NCBI GenBank assembly: GCA_040754375.1
Contig: JBFMCT010000001.1
Coordinates: 34,145 to 98,144 of the forward strand
Direction of reading: 5' to 3'
Length of the DNA stretch: 64,000 nt
Source of the DNA: Actinomycetota bacterium
GTDB lineage: Bacteria > Actinomycetota > Acidimicrobiia > Acidimicrobiales > AC-14
In this document: piece by piece, positions 53,252 to 61,054 of the stretch
Layout: every line of letters starts with the position of its first letter
Position numbering within the stretch: the stretch's first letter is position 1
Notes under the pieces: model-generated
The model's input: the letters and a program-made list of their open reading frames with translations, nothing else
What the model was told of the DNA's origin: nothing
Databases searched by the model: none
Made by a program: the position numbers and the translations under genes

Positions 53252-53290
53252 TCCGGGGGAGAGGCGGCCCGCGCTCGGCCCGCTCACCGC

Positions 53291-53947
53291 CTAGGCCGGG
53301 GCGCCCGGTGCCGGTCCCACGGGGCCCGGTGCCGGGGAGGTGCGGGCCAGGACCATGGTCCACGGGAGGGGCTGCCAGTGCCCCACAACCTCGAGGTGGC
53401 GACCGACGGTGGCCACGAAGGACCGGCGGCCCCAGTGCTGGAGGTGCCCGGGGGTGTTGCCCCAGGCGGCCACGTAGCGGCCGCGGGCGAGGTTGCCGGC
53501 CCGCCACAGCGGCTCCCGGGGTACCGACAGCAGCACCCGGCCCGAGGCCACCCGGGCGATCTCGGCCAGGGCGGCGGCCGGTTCGGGGAGGTGCTCGAGC
53601 ACCTCGATGGCCAGCACGAGGTCGAAGCGGCCGTCGGGGAAGGGGAGCCGGGTGGCATCGGCGAACGTGCCCACCAGCCCCCGTGACCGCCAGTGGGCCA
53701 CCAGCGTGGGGTCGCAGAGGTCGACGCCCACGACGGCCGACGATACGAACCGGCGGGCCAACCGGTCGGCGATCATGCCCTCGCCCGTGCCGATCTCCAG
53801 CACCCGGGTGGGCGGCGGCCCGGCCAGGGCCTGGTCGAGGCAGGCCAGGAAGCGGGACACGAGGCGGCGTTCGAGCCCGTGGGTGCTCTGGTACTTGTCG
53901 TAGGTGTTCCCGGTGGGCACCGCGCTCCGGGGCGGCGCCGGCGTCAC
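53291..53947 (-). CDS. SAM-dependent methyltransferase
   Basis: A 218-residue class I methyltransferase. The N-terminus contains YDKYQSTHGLERRLVSRFL, then motif I VLEIGTGEGMIADRL, VGVDLCDP, the post-motif FDLVLAIEVLEHLPEP and VLLSVPREPLWRAGN. This pattern is common in methyltransferases encoded beside envelope glycan genes. The GTG at 53947 overlaps the stop of the upstream glycosyltransferase (GTGA), so they are coupled. The last 25 residues are Pro/Ala-rich. The substrate is probably a lipid-linked or cell-surface glycan component. That is inference from context. Confidence 0.85.
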   Translation of the reverse strand: MTPAPPRSAVPTGNTYDKYQSTHGLERRLVSRFLACLDQALAGPPPTRVLEIGTGEGMIADRLARRFVSSAVVGVDLCDPTLVAHWRSRGLVGTFADATRLPFPDGRFDLVLAIEVLEHLPEPAAALAEIARVASGRVLLSVPREPLWRAGNLARGRYVAAWGNTPGHLQHWGRRSFVATVGRHLEVVGHWQPLPWTMVLARTSPAPGPVGPAPGAPA

Positions 53948-54855
53948 GGGCGGGCCGGGTCGATCAGGTCGGCTGGTTTGGTGGTCGTGACGACCAGATC
54001 GGCCAGGAGCCCCACCACGAAGACCTGGAGGGCGGCGAACAGGATGAGAAGCGTGTTGGTGGCCACCCGGAAGGGGTGGGCGATCAGGTCGAAGCCCAGC
54101 TTGGCCGTACCCAGGGCGAGGAGGGCCAGGCCCAGGGGTACGAAGATGCGCAGCGGCTGCCAGGCCATGATGAGGCGGACGACCTGCTGGAGGTAGCGGT
54201 AGGTGTCGCGCCGCCAGTGGAACTTCGAGCGCCCGGCCCGCACGCCGTACTCGATGGGCAGGTACTTCACCGAGTAGCCGTTGAGCAGGAAGGCCATGGT
54301 CATCGTGCTGACGCACGAGAACCCCCGGGGCAGCAGGTGCAGGAACTGGGCGGCCACCTCCCGCCGGAAGGCCCGGAACCCCGAGTTGAGGTCGGGGATG
54401 GGTTCTTCGGCCAGATAGCCGGCCAGCTTGCGCATCGACCACTTGGCCGCCACCCGGGCCGTCTTGTGGGTGCCCTTCTCCTGCAGGCGGGCCCCGACCA
54501 CCTGGTCGTGACCCTCGAGCTCGGCCACCAGGCGGGGGATGTCGTCGTTGGGGTAGGTCATGTCGACGTCGGTCCAGACCACCACGCGGCCCCGGGCCGC
54601 CTTGGTGCCCGCCCGGCGGGCCGCGCCCGTCCCCCGGTTGGAGGCGAAGCGGATCAGCGTGATCCCCTCGACGGGCTCCAGCTCCTGGGCCGACCCGTCG
54701 GTCGAACCGTCGTCCACCACGATGAGCTCGAAGGTGTAGGGCGACGCCTCCAGGGCGGCGCGGATGCGCTTTAGCTCCTGGCCCAGGTGGCCCGCCTCGT
54801 TGTAGACGGGCAGGACCACCGAGACGTCGCAGCGGTCGTCCGCGCTACCTGCCAT
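53944..54855 (-). CDS. Family 2 glycosyltransferase with C-terminal membrane anchor
   Basis: A 303-residue GT2 enzyme of the polyprenyl-phosphate glycosyltransferase type. The catalytic domain has VSVVLPVYNEAGHLG, LIVVDDGSTDGS, and VVVWTDVDMTYP as the DxD motif. PDLNSGFRAFRRE is typical of dolichol-phosphate mannosyltransferases. Two C-terminal membrane segments follow (about 235-255 and 267-290). It probably loads a sugar onto a polyprenyl phosphate at the inner membrane face. ATG 54855 is preferred: TATCGT lies 8 bases upstream, indicating a leaderless transcript. TTG 54864 would add three residues and overlap that box. It is coupled to the methyltransferase and divergent from the membrane protein at 54882. 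Confidence 0.88.
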   Translation of the reverse strand: MAGSADDRCDVSVVLPVYNEAGHLGQELKRIRAALEASPYTFELIVVDDGSTDGSAQELEPVEGITLIRFASNRGTGAARRAGTKAARGRVVVWTDVDMTYPNDDIPRLVAELEGHDQVVGARLQEKGTHKTARVAAKWSMRKLAGYLAEEPIPDLNSGFRAFRREVAAQFLHLLPRGFSCVSTMTMAFLLNGYSVKYLPIEYGVRAGRSKFHWRRDTYRYLQQVVRLIMAWQPLRIFVPLGLALLALGTAKLGFDLIAHPFRVATNTLLILFAALQVFVVGLLADLVVTTTKPADLIDPARP

Positions 54856-54863
54856 CCGGCTCA

Positions 54864-54873
54864 ACGATACGCT
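54864..54873. promoter_or_regulatory. Overlapping divergent -10 elements
   Basis: acgatacgct contains TACGCT on the plus strand (54868-54873), 8 bases before GTG 54882, and TATCGT on the minus strand (54869-54864), 8 bases before ATG 54855. The two boxes share the central TA. This arrangement suggests one bidirectional promoter for two leaderless transcripts. Confidence 0.5.
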
Positions 54874-54881
54874 TCGCTCGG

Positions 54882-57035
54882 GTGCAGGTCACGGACGCCA
54901 CCGGCCGCGTTCGGGAACGCTGGGGAGCGGCGACCGTTCTCGACGTCTCCGACGTTTCGCGCGACGACGGAGTGAGGCTGGCCGTGCTGATCGGCATGGT
55001 CGCCGGCTTGGGCGCGCTCCTGGGCGCGTTCGTGAGCACCAGCGGGTTCGTCGGGTCCGACTTCTTCAGCTTCCGCGACGCCCAGGAGGGCCTGTCGCTG
55101 GGGTTCCTGACCCGGCCCGTGTTCGACCACTTCGTGCCCGGCCACCGCCTCGGTTTCTGGGCGGTGGGGGCCATCTCGCCCTTCGACTTCGGCCTGACCA
55201 CGGCCGTGGTCGTCGCCGTGTTCATGGCCACCCTGCTGGTCTTCCATCGCCTCATGGCCGAACTGTTCCGCCCCGGCCCCGGGCCCATGCTCCTCACCCT
55301 GTTCTACGGGGCGTCAGCCGTTCACGTGGGGACGGGCCAGTGGTGGTCGGCGGCGTTGAGCCGTATGCCCTCGATGCTTTTCGTGCTCCTCATGTTCCTC
55401 ACCTACCTGCGATGGCACCGGTCGGGCAACCGGACGGCGCTGGCCGGCTCGGTGCTTTCCCTGGCGGCCGCCCTCTCCTTCTCGGAGGACGCGGCCGTGG
55501 CCCTGGTCGTGCTCGTCGCCCTCCGGGTGCTCCTGGTGGACAGCGCCACCCCGGTGATGACCGCGGCCCGGGCGGCGCTGAGCGAGTGGCGGGTGTGGAT
55601 GCTCTACCTGGCTCCCATCCTGGTCAGCTTCATCGGCGTGACGGCCCAGACGACCGCCGCAGGCGGGGCGTCGCCCTTGGGCAATGCCGGCCGTTACCTG
55701 GGGGCGGCCTGGTTCCACGGGTTCACCCCCGCGGTGTTCGGCCAGTACGTCAACCACGGCCCGCTCACGGGCGTCGAGATGGTCATCGTGGTGGCCAGCC
55801 AGGCTGCGCTGGCCGCCCTGGTGGCTTGGACGGTTCGGCGGCGGAAGGTGGCGGGGCGGGGGTGGTTGTTCTTCGCCGTCGGCTTCGCCGTGACCCAGTT
55901 GCCGGTGGCCCTGGTCCGCACGGTCATATTCACGCCCGAGCTGGTGGCCCACCAGTACCGCTACTACTCCCAGACCATCGCCTACTTCGCCATCGCCCTC
56001 GGCTTCGCCTTTCTCCCGGTGCGCAACGGCGGACCGTCGGGGGCCGCCGTCGCGCCGGGCCCGGCCGGCGAGGACACCGGCGAGGACACCGGCGAGGACA
56101 CCGGCGAGGACACCGGCGAGGACACCGGCGAGGACACCGGCGAGGACACCGGCGAGGAGCTCGATCCCGAGCTCGACGCCGAGCTCGACGCCGAGCCTGA
56201 CGACGGTACGGGCGCTGGCGCGGGCGGCGGCGGGCGCCGGGCTCGGGCTGGTGCCCCGAGGTGGGCGCTGGTCGCGGGGCTGGCCACGGTGGCCACGCTC
56301 TACGTGGCGGCGTCGGCGTGGATGGGGGCCAGGGTCATGCACGAGTTCGTCGGGGGCCGGTCGGGCCGCTACCTGGACGCCCTACGGGCCGACGTCTCCC
56401 TGGTGACGTCCCAGCCCGGCCGGGCGGTGGTCATGGACGGCGACCTGCCCGGGGCCATGATCGACCGCATCTACGCCCCGGCCAACCGCCTCAGCTTCCT
56501 GCTGCCCCTGCTGGGCTACGACGACATCATCGGCACCTCGGGCGACCGCGTGCACCGGGTGCTGGCCAACGGGCGCCTCGAGCAGGTGGCGTTCACCCCC
56601 CTGGTGGGCGGGCCGGCCACCGAGCTGCTGGCCTCCGGGCGGCTGGCCACGATGCCCGCGGAGGCGGCCAACGTCTCGGAAGGGGCGGTGTGCGTGCAGT
56701 CAGGCGAGAAGGCCCCGGCCATCGGGTTGTTCCCCCTCGTCCCGGTGGGCGACGGCGAGTGGTACCTGAGGATGAACTACACGGTGAGCACGTCGGTGCC
56801 CGGCCTGGAAGGGCCGCGGGTCCTGCCCGGGCGGGTCCTGGTGAACCACGGGGAGGGTTTCGTCGACGCCGCCGACCCCCGCATCGGCTTCGTGGCCGGC
56901 CGCTCGGAAGCGGTCGTCTCCTTGGGCCGGGCCGGGTTCACCACGGTGGTCGTGATCCCGCCGTCGCGCTCGCGCCTGTGCATCAGCGAGGCCACCATCG
57001 CCCTGATCGTGCCCCAGGGGCGGGTGCGGGGCTGA
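54882..57035 (+). CDS. Large polytopic membrane protein with GEDT tandem repeat
   Basis: A 717-residue protein with about 10-12 membrane segments in residues 25-385 and one more near 460-480, then an extracytoplasmic domain of about 235 residues. The general layout (SFRDAQEG, FDHFVPGHRLGFW, HRSGNRTALAGSVLSLAAALSFSEDA) resembles uncharacterised actinobacterial envelope proteins related to PMT-type glycosyltransferases. No exact family was recognised. Between the last grouped segment and the next lies a loop with seven GEDT repeats and an acidic stretch (ELDPELDAELDAEPDD). The GTG start follows TACGCT at 8 bases. It is divergent from the glycosyltransferase operon and probably works in the same envelope pathway. 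Confidence 0.8.
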   Translation: MQVTDATGRVRERWGAATVLDVSDVSRDDGVRLAVLIGMVAGLGALLGAFVSTSGFVGSDFFSFRDAQEGLSLGFLTRPVFDHFVPGHRLGFWAVGAISPFDFGLTTAVVVAVFMATLLVFHRLMAELFRPGPGPMLLTLFYGASAVHVGTGQWWSAALSRMPSMLFVLLMFLTYLRWHRSGNRTALAGSVLSLAAALSFSEDAAVALVVLVALRVLLVDSATPVMTAARAALSEWRVWMLYLAPILVSFIGVTAQTTAAGGASPLGNAGRYLGAAWFHGFTPAVFGQYVNHGPLTGVEMVIVVASQAALAALVAWTVRRRKVAGRGWLFFAVGFAVTQLPVALVRTVIFTPELVAHQYRYYSQTIAYFAIALGFAFLPVRNGGPSGAAVAPGPAGEDTGEDTGEDTGEDTGEDTGEDTGEDTGEELDPELDAELDAEPDDGTGAGAGGGGRRARAGAPRWALVAGLATVATLYVAASAWMGARVMHEFVGGRSGRYLDALRADVSLVTSQPGRAVVMDGDLPGAMIDRIYAPANRLSFLLPLLGYDDIIGTSGDRVHRVLANGRLEQVAFTPLVGGPATELLASGRLATMPAEAANVSEGAVCVQSGEKAPAIGLFPLVPVGDGEWYLRMNYTVSTSVPGLEGPRVLPGRVLVNHGEGFVDAADPRIGFVAGRSEAVVSLGRAGFTTVVVIPPSRSRLCISEATIALIVPQGRVRG
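56067..56150 (+). repeat. 12-bp tandem repeat (7 perfect units)
   Basis: Seven exact copies of ggcgaggacacc, plus a partial eighth (to 56158), encode GEDT repeats in a cytoplasmic or external loop of the membrane protein. Units are a multiple of 3, so gain or loss of units keeps the frame. Confidence 0.97.
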
Positions 57036-57036
57036 C

Positions 57037-57174
57037 CTAGGAGGCTGGTGTCTTTCGCGATCGGCGCTTCGCGCCGAGCGGCCGACCTGCCCCTGACCAG
57101 CACCTTTGCAATATCAACGAGCCGCGAACGGGGCGGTCGGCCGCCTGGGGAGGGTTTAGCCACCAGCCTCCTAG
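57037..57174 (-). repeat. Palindromic dispersed element, copy D
   Basis: ctaggaggctggtgtct (57037-57053) and agccaccagcctcctag (57158-57174) form the terminal inverted repeat with one mismatch, the best-preserved pair of the family. The length is 138 bp, one base shorter than the other copies. Oriented in reverse, it begins 2 bases after the stop codon of the membrane protein and ends 22 bases before the convergent HAD gene. The interior matches copy C (AADRPVRGS, LQRC on the minus strand). Confidence 0.9.
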
Positions 57175-57196
57175 TCCCCCTGTCGAGACCGGCCGG

Positions 57197-57910
57197 TCAA
57201 AGGTGGCCGAGGACCTCGGCCAGCGTGCGGGCTCGGGGAAAGGGCCCGGGCGCAACCTGGCCGCCGGTGCCTTGGCCGGTGCCTTCGCCGGTGCCTTCGC
57301 CGGTGCGGCAGAGGTGGACGGGGCGGATCCCGGCGGCCGCCGGGCCGATCACGTCGGCGAGCCAGGTGTCGCCCACGAACAGGGTGTCGGCCGGGGCCGC
57401 GCCGCAGGCCGCCAGGGCCGCCTCGTAGATGCGGGGGTGGGGTTTGCGGGCCCCGGCCCGGGCCGACGTGACGGCCACGTCGACCAGCCCCGATAGCCCG
57501 CATGTGTCGAGGGCGACGTCAAGGTCCCAGTCCCAGTTGGAGCACACGGCCACCGTCACGCCTAGGTCCCGCAGCGCCGACAGGGTGGTTGGGGCGTCGT
57601 CGTAGGCGGCCAAGACGTAGTCCTTGGAGGCCACCAGCAGCGCGTCGCTCACCGCCTCGAGGCGGTCGGGCCCGGCCCCGCACCCGGCCGCCAGGGCACG
57701 CCAGCGGGCACGTTCCCAGGCCACATAGCGGTCCCGGTCGGCCGAGTGGGGGCCGTGGTCAGCCCCGTCGGCGCCCTCGTGCTGCCAGCGGGCGAAGGCG
57801 GCCGGGTCGAGGGCCAGACCGTGGCCGGCCAGCACCTCGGCCGGCCCCGGGCCCCACGACAGGGCCCTCGCCAGGGTCCCGAAGAAGTCGAAGAGCACGG
57901 CCCTGACCAC
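57197..57910 (-). CDS. HAD-family hydrolase
   Basis: A 237-residue HAD-IA hydrolase. Motif I is VLFDFFGTLA. It departs from the usual DxDGT in that the second Asp is replaced by Phe (DFFGT), as in some non-phosphatase HADs. Motif II is VAVCSNWDWD, motif III is the lysine in RKPHPRIYEAAL, and motif IV is TLFVGDTWLADVIG. The substrate may be a phosphate ester or a haloacid-like compound. The C-terminus has a short GEGT/GQGT repeat built on 12-bp units, resembling the GEDT repeat of the neighbouring gene. The GTG at 57910 follows TACAGT at 7 bases, so it is probably leaderless. Confidence 0.87.
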   Translation of the reverse strand: MVRAVLFDFFGTLARALSWGPGPAEVLAGHGLALDPAAFARWQHEGADGADHGPHSADRDRYVAWERARWRALAAGCGAGPDRLEAVSDALLVASKDYVLAAYDDAPTTLSALRDLGVTVAVCSNWDWDLDVALDTCGLSGLVDVAVTSARAGARKPHPRIYEAALAACGAAPADTLFVGDTWLADVIGPAAAGIRPVHLCRTGEGTGEGTGQGTGGQVAPGPFPRARTLAEVLGHL

Positions 57911-57917
57911 CGCGTCG

Positions 57918-57923
57918 ACTGTA
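57918..57923 (-). promoter_or_regulatory. Putative -10 element (TACAGT) of the HAD gene
   Basis: On the minus strand TACAGT is followed by 7 bases and then the GTG start of the HAD hydrolase at 57910. Pattern-based. Confidence 0.4.
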
Positions 57924-57977
57924 CGAGCCTGGTGGTCGCACGCGGGCGGGCGGGGACGGCCGGGTGAAGGGCGGCGG

Positions 57978-57983
57978 TACGAT
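57978..57983 (+). promoter_or_regulatory. Putative -10 element (TACGAT) of the ccdA-like gene
   Basis: TACGAT lies 7 bases before ATG 57991, supporting that start over GTG 57964 and suggesting a leaderless transcript for the CcdA/TlpA operon. Confidence 0.45.
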
Positions 57984-57990
57984 CGGGTCG

Positions 57991-58710
57991 ATGAGGGGCC
58001 TGCTGTTCCCGTTCGTGGCGGTGGTGGCAGGCGCCATCTCGTTCAGCTCGCCGTGCGTGCTGCCCCTTGTCCCCGGTTACCTCTCCTACGTGGCCGCCCT
58101 GCCCGTGGGCGAACTGGGGGAGCGCCAGGCCCGCAGGCTGACGCTGAAGGCCACCCTGCTGTTCGTGGGCGGCTTCACGACCGTGTTCACCCTCCTGGGG
58201 GTGAGCGCCGGGGTGGCCGGCAGCCTCCTGCTGCGCAACCGGGACTCGATGATCCAGGTCTTCGGGGTGGTCATCATCGTGCTCGGGCTGGTCACCGCGG
58301 GCGTGCTGAGGGTGCCCGTCCTCCAACGGGAGCGGCGCATCGACATGGCCCGGGTGCCCCGGGGCCCGGCGTGGGCCTTCCCCATGGGCATGGCCTTCGC
58401 GGCCGGTTGGGTGCCTTGCATCGGGCCGGTGCTGGCCACCATCCTGGCTACGGCCAGCGCCAGCGGCACGGCCGCCTGGGGAGCTGTGCTGCTCGTGCTC
58501 TACTCGATCGGCCTGGGCATCCCCTTCGTGCTGATCGGGCTGGGCTACAACCGGGCCCAGCGCTCGGTCGACTGGTTGAAGCGCCACGGGCGCACCGTCG
58601 AGGTGGTCGGGGGCTCCATGTTGGTGCTGGTCGGCGTCCTGTTCGTCACCGGCCGCTGGGACCCCCTGTTCCGCCCCCTCCAGCGCTGGTTCACCAACTG
58701 GCCGATATGA
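57991..58710 (+). CDS. ccdA: Cytochrome c biogenesis protein CcdA
   Basis: A 239-residue membrane protein with six predicted segments. The two redox cysteines are in the expected places: C22 (SSPCVLPLVPGYLS) and C143 (WVPCIGPVLATIL). CcdA carries electrons from cytoplasmic thioredoxin across the membrane to outer thiol-disulfide proteins, here most likely the TlpA-like protein encoded next. ATG 57991 is favoured because it gives the normal N-terminus (RGLLFPFVAVVAGAISF) and follows a TACGAT box at 7 bases. Its stop overlaps the next ATG (ATGA). Confidence 0.93.
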   Translation: MRGLLFPFVAVVAGAISFSSPCVLPLVPGYLSYVAALPVGELGERQARRLTLKATLLFVGGFTTVFTLLGVSAGVAGSLLLRNRDSMIQVFGVVIIVLGLVTAGVLRVPVLQRERRIDMARVPRGPAWAFPMGMAFAAGWVPCIGPVLATILATASASGTAAWGAVLLVLYSIGLGIPFVLIGLGYNRAQRSVDWLKRHGRTVEVVGGSMLVLVGVLFVTGRWDPLFRPLQRWFTNWPI

Positions 58711-59300
58711 GCGACGCCAACGGCCCCACCGCCCCAACCCGCCCCGGCCGCCGCCTGCGCGCCCGGTGGGTGGCGGCCGCCGCCGGTGTCCCGGTGGCGG
58801 TGCTGCTCGTGGTCCTGGCCCTGAGCGAGCCCGCCGGGGTGAGGGCCGCCAACTCGCCCCTGCTGGGCAAGCCCGCCCCCGCCCTGGCCGGCGAGACGAT
58901 CGACGGTGACGCCGTCAGCTTGGCCGACTACCGGGGCCGCTGGGTAGTGGTCAACTTCTTCGCCACCTGGTGCGTCCCGTGCGTGCGCGAACACGACCAC
59001 CTCATCGCCTTCGACGAGCGCCACCGCCGGCTGGGCGACGGGGCCGTCGTGGGTGTGGTCTACGACGACAGCGCCGAGGCCGTCCGCCGCTTCCGCGACC
59101 GCGAGGGTGGGCAGTGGCCCATGCTCGTCGACCCCCAGGGCCGTTTGGCGCTCGAGTTCGGCGTGGCCGGGGTGCCCGAGTCCTACCTGGTGAGCCCCGA
59201 CGGCACGGTGGCCGCCAAGCTGATAGGGGGTGTCACCGCCGCCGGTCTGGAGGACATCCTGGCCAAGGTGTCCGCCGGCACCGCCCCCTCTCCCCGGTAG
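58707..59300 (+). CDS. TlpA/ResA-like thiol-disulfide oxidoreductase
   Basis: A 197-residue membrane-anchored thioredoxin-fold protein. An N-terminal segment (residues about 21-40) anchors it, then the AhpC-TSA/Redoxin domain follows with GKPAPALAGETIDGDAVSLADYRGRWVVVNFFATWCVPC. The active site is W88-C89-V90-P91-C92, and the cis-Pro loop is GVAGVPESYLV. It should reduce apocytochrome c or other exported disulfides with electrons from CcdA. It is translationally coupled to ccdA. Confidence 0.93.
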   Translation: MSDANGPTAPTRPGRRLRARWVAAAAGVPVAVLLVVLALSEPAGVRAANSPLLGKPAPALAGETIDGDAVSLADYRGRWVVVNFFATWCVPCVREHDHLIAFDERHRRLGDGAVVGVVYDDSAEAVRRFRDREGGQWPMLVDPQGRLALEFGVAGVPESYLVSPDGTVAAKLIGGVTAAGLEDILAKVSAGTAPSPR

Positions 59301-59418
59301 GCCCTCGGGCCCGCCAGGTCGAGGCCGGCGGGATGGGGAGCGCCGGAGCGGCCCATGGGCGCCCGGCCCGCCCTTCGTCCCGCTCGCCGGCTCAAGGAGC
59401 GCACGGCGCGAGCCGATC

Positions 59419-60318
59419 ATGGGGGCCATGGGAGCTCCAACGACGCGTCTGGGCGGGCAGGCGGTCATCGAAGGGGTCATGGTGCGCTACGGGCCCCGCT
59501 GGGCGGTGGCCGCCCGCCGGCCCGACGGCCGGGTAGCCACCCATGAAGGTGTGGTCCCGGCCTGGGCCGCGGCCCTGCGCCGGGTGCCGGTGGCCCGGGG
59601 CACGGTGGCCCTGGCGTCCACGGTGGGCCTCGGCCTGAAGGCCCTGTCGTGGTCCCGCTCGGTGGCCGACGGCGGCCAGCCGGCCTCGAAGGGCTCGGTG
59701 GTGGCCGCTGCCAGCCTGAGCGTGGCCGTGTTCGTTACGATCTTCGCCCTGGCCCCGGCGGCCGTGGCCCGGGCGGTGGCCGGCCACGGCGGGGTGCTGT
59801 TCGCCACCGTCGAGGCCGTGGTGCGCCTGGGCTTGTTCGTGGGTTACGTGGCCGCCATCGGGCGCCTGCCGGGCATCCGGCGGACATTCGAGTACCACGG
59901 GGCCGAGCACCAGGCCATCGCCGCCGCCGAGGCGGGCGACGAGCTGACTCCCGAACGGGTCAGTCGCTACAGCCCCCGCCACGCCCGCTGCGGGACCGAC
60001 TTCCTGGTGCTGGTGGCGGTGGTAGCCGTGTTCGCCTTCGCCCTGGTCTCGCCCGCCTCGTGGTGGCTGCTGGCCGCCAGCCGGGTGCTGCTGCTGCCGG
60101 TGGTGGCGGGCGTGGCCTACGAGGTCCTGCGGGTGTCCGACCGGCCGGGGGTGAGCCGCTGGCTGCGGCCCGTCATGGTGCCGGCCATGGCCGTGCAGCG
60201 GCTTACGACCCGCGCGCCCTCGCCCGACCAGGTCGAGGTGGCCATCGTGGCCGTCCAGGCGGCTCTGGCCGGGGCCGTGCCCGGCGCCGGTCAGACCTCG
60301 ACGCCGCCTACTGCTTGA
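59419..60318 (+). CDS. DUF1385 (YqhQ-like) membrane protein
   Basis: A 299-residue protein of the DUF1385 family. The N-terminal signature RLGGQAVIEGVMVRYGPRWAVAARRPDG and the later FEYHGAEHQAIAAAEAG..LTPERVSRYSPRHARCGTDFL are characteristic. There are about four or five membrane segments (around 90-115, 130-150, 195-240). The biochemical function is not known. The GAEH and RCGT motifs with His and Cys could bind metal. Two in-frame ATG codons, 59419 and 59428, are possible starts, without a good ribosome site at normal spacing. It lies alone between the ccdA operon and the convergent ATPase pair. Confidence 0.88.
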   Translation: MGAMGAPTTRLGGQAVIEGVMVRYGPRWAVAARRPDGRVATHEGVVPAWAAALRRVPVARGTVALASTVGLGLKALSWSRSVADGGQPASKGSVVAAASLSVAVFVTIFALAPAAVARAVAGHGGVLFATVEAVVRLGLFVGYVAAIGRLPGIRRTFEYHGAEHQAIAAAEAGDELTPERVSRYSPRHARCGTDFLVLVAVVAVFAFALVSPASWWLLAASRVLLLPVVAGVAYEVLRVSDRPGVSRWLRPVMVPAMAVQRLTTRAPSPDQVEVAIVAVQAALAGAVPGAGQTSTPPTA

Positions 60319-61054
60319 CGATCAGGTCGGCCAGCTCGCTGACGGCGACCATGGCCGGTGAGCCGGGGTCGGCGTCCATGGGGGCGACGCCCAACTGGTC
60401 GGCGTGCTCGACGGCCGGGTCCTCGGGAACCGTGAACATCTCGTCGGTGCCCAGGGCGGCGGCCACCCGGGCGGCGTCCTCGGCCGTGAGCGAACGGTTG
60501 GCCACCCCGATGATGCGGGTGACGCCCAGCTCCTGGGCCACGACCACGGCTCGGCGGGCGATCTCGACCGACTTCTCGCTGCCCTCGCTCACGGCCAGCA
60601 CGACGTCGTTGGCCCCGGGCTTGGCCCAGATGAGGTCGTTGAGGCCGGCCTCGAGGTCGGCCACCACCACCCGGTCGGTGTCGGCCAGCTCGCCGAAGAA
60701 CTGCCGGGTGGTGTTGTGCGACCCGCAGCACAGACAGGCATCGGACGGTCGCTCGATCTTGCCGGTGGCCACCAGCCGGATGCCGTCGGGGGCGTCCACC
60801 CCGTAGTGGTCGAGCAGGTCCTCGGCCAGGGGCTTGGGGTCGTTGTGGGTGTGCCCGGCGTCGAGCAGGGCGTTGAGGATCGGCTTCATGTGCTCGACCG
60901 TCTCACGGTCGACCCCCAACGAGATGCCGAGGTTGGGGTTGGGGTCGGCGTCGACGGCCACCACCGTGTGGCCCCGGCGGGCCAGGCTGCGGGCCAGGGC
61001 GCCCGAGATCATGCTCTTGCCCGACCCTCCTTTGCCACAGATCGCGATCCTCAT
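60308..61054 (-). CDS. CooC/MinD-like P-loop ATPase
   Basis: A 248-residue SIMIBI-class ATPase. The deviant Walker A is GKGGSGKS (residues about 7-14), with the signature lysine, followed by VVAVDADPNPNLG and DLEAGLNDLIW. A CLCCGSH cluster near residue 110 resembles the metal-binding CxC of CooC, the nickel-insertion ATPase for carbon monoxide dehydrogenase. No CODH gene is in the window. The role could be metal-centre maturation or another metalloenzyme. The ATG at 61054 overlaps the stop of the second ATPase gene (ATGA). The gene's 3' end overlaps the convergent DUF1385 gene by 11 bases. Confidence 0.87.
   Translation of the reverse strand: MRIAICGKGGSGKSMISGALARSLARRGHTVVAVDADPNPNLGISLGVDRETVEHMKPILNALLDAGHTHNDPKPLAEDLLDHYGVDAPDGIRLVATGKIERPSDACLCCGSHNTTRQFFGELADTDRVVVADLEAGLNDLIWAKPGANDVVLAVSEGSEKSVEIARRAVVVAQELGVTRIIGVANRSLTAEDAARVAAALGTDEMFTVPEDPAVEHADQLGVAPMDADPGSPAMVAVSELADLIVKQ

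Noticed and set aside
56067-56158. Possible CRISPR-like repeat array
   Set aside because: Units are contiguous 12-mers without spacers and lie within a coding frame.
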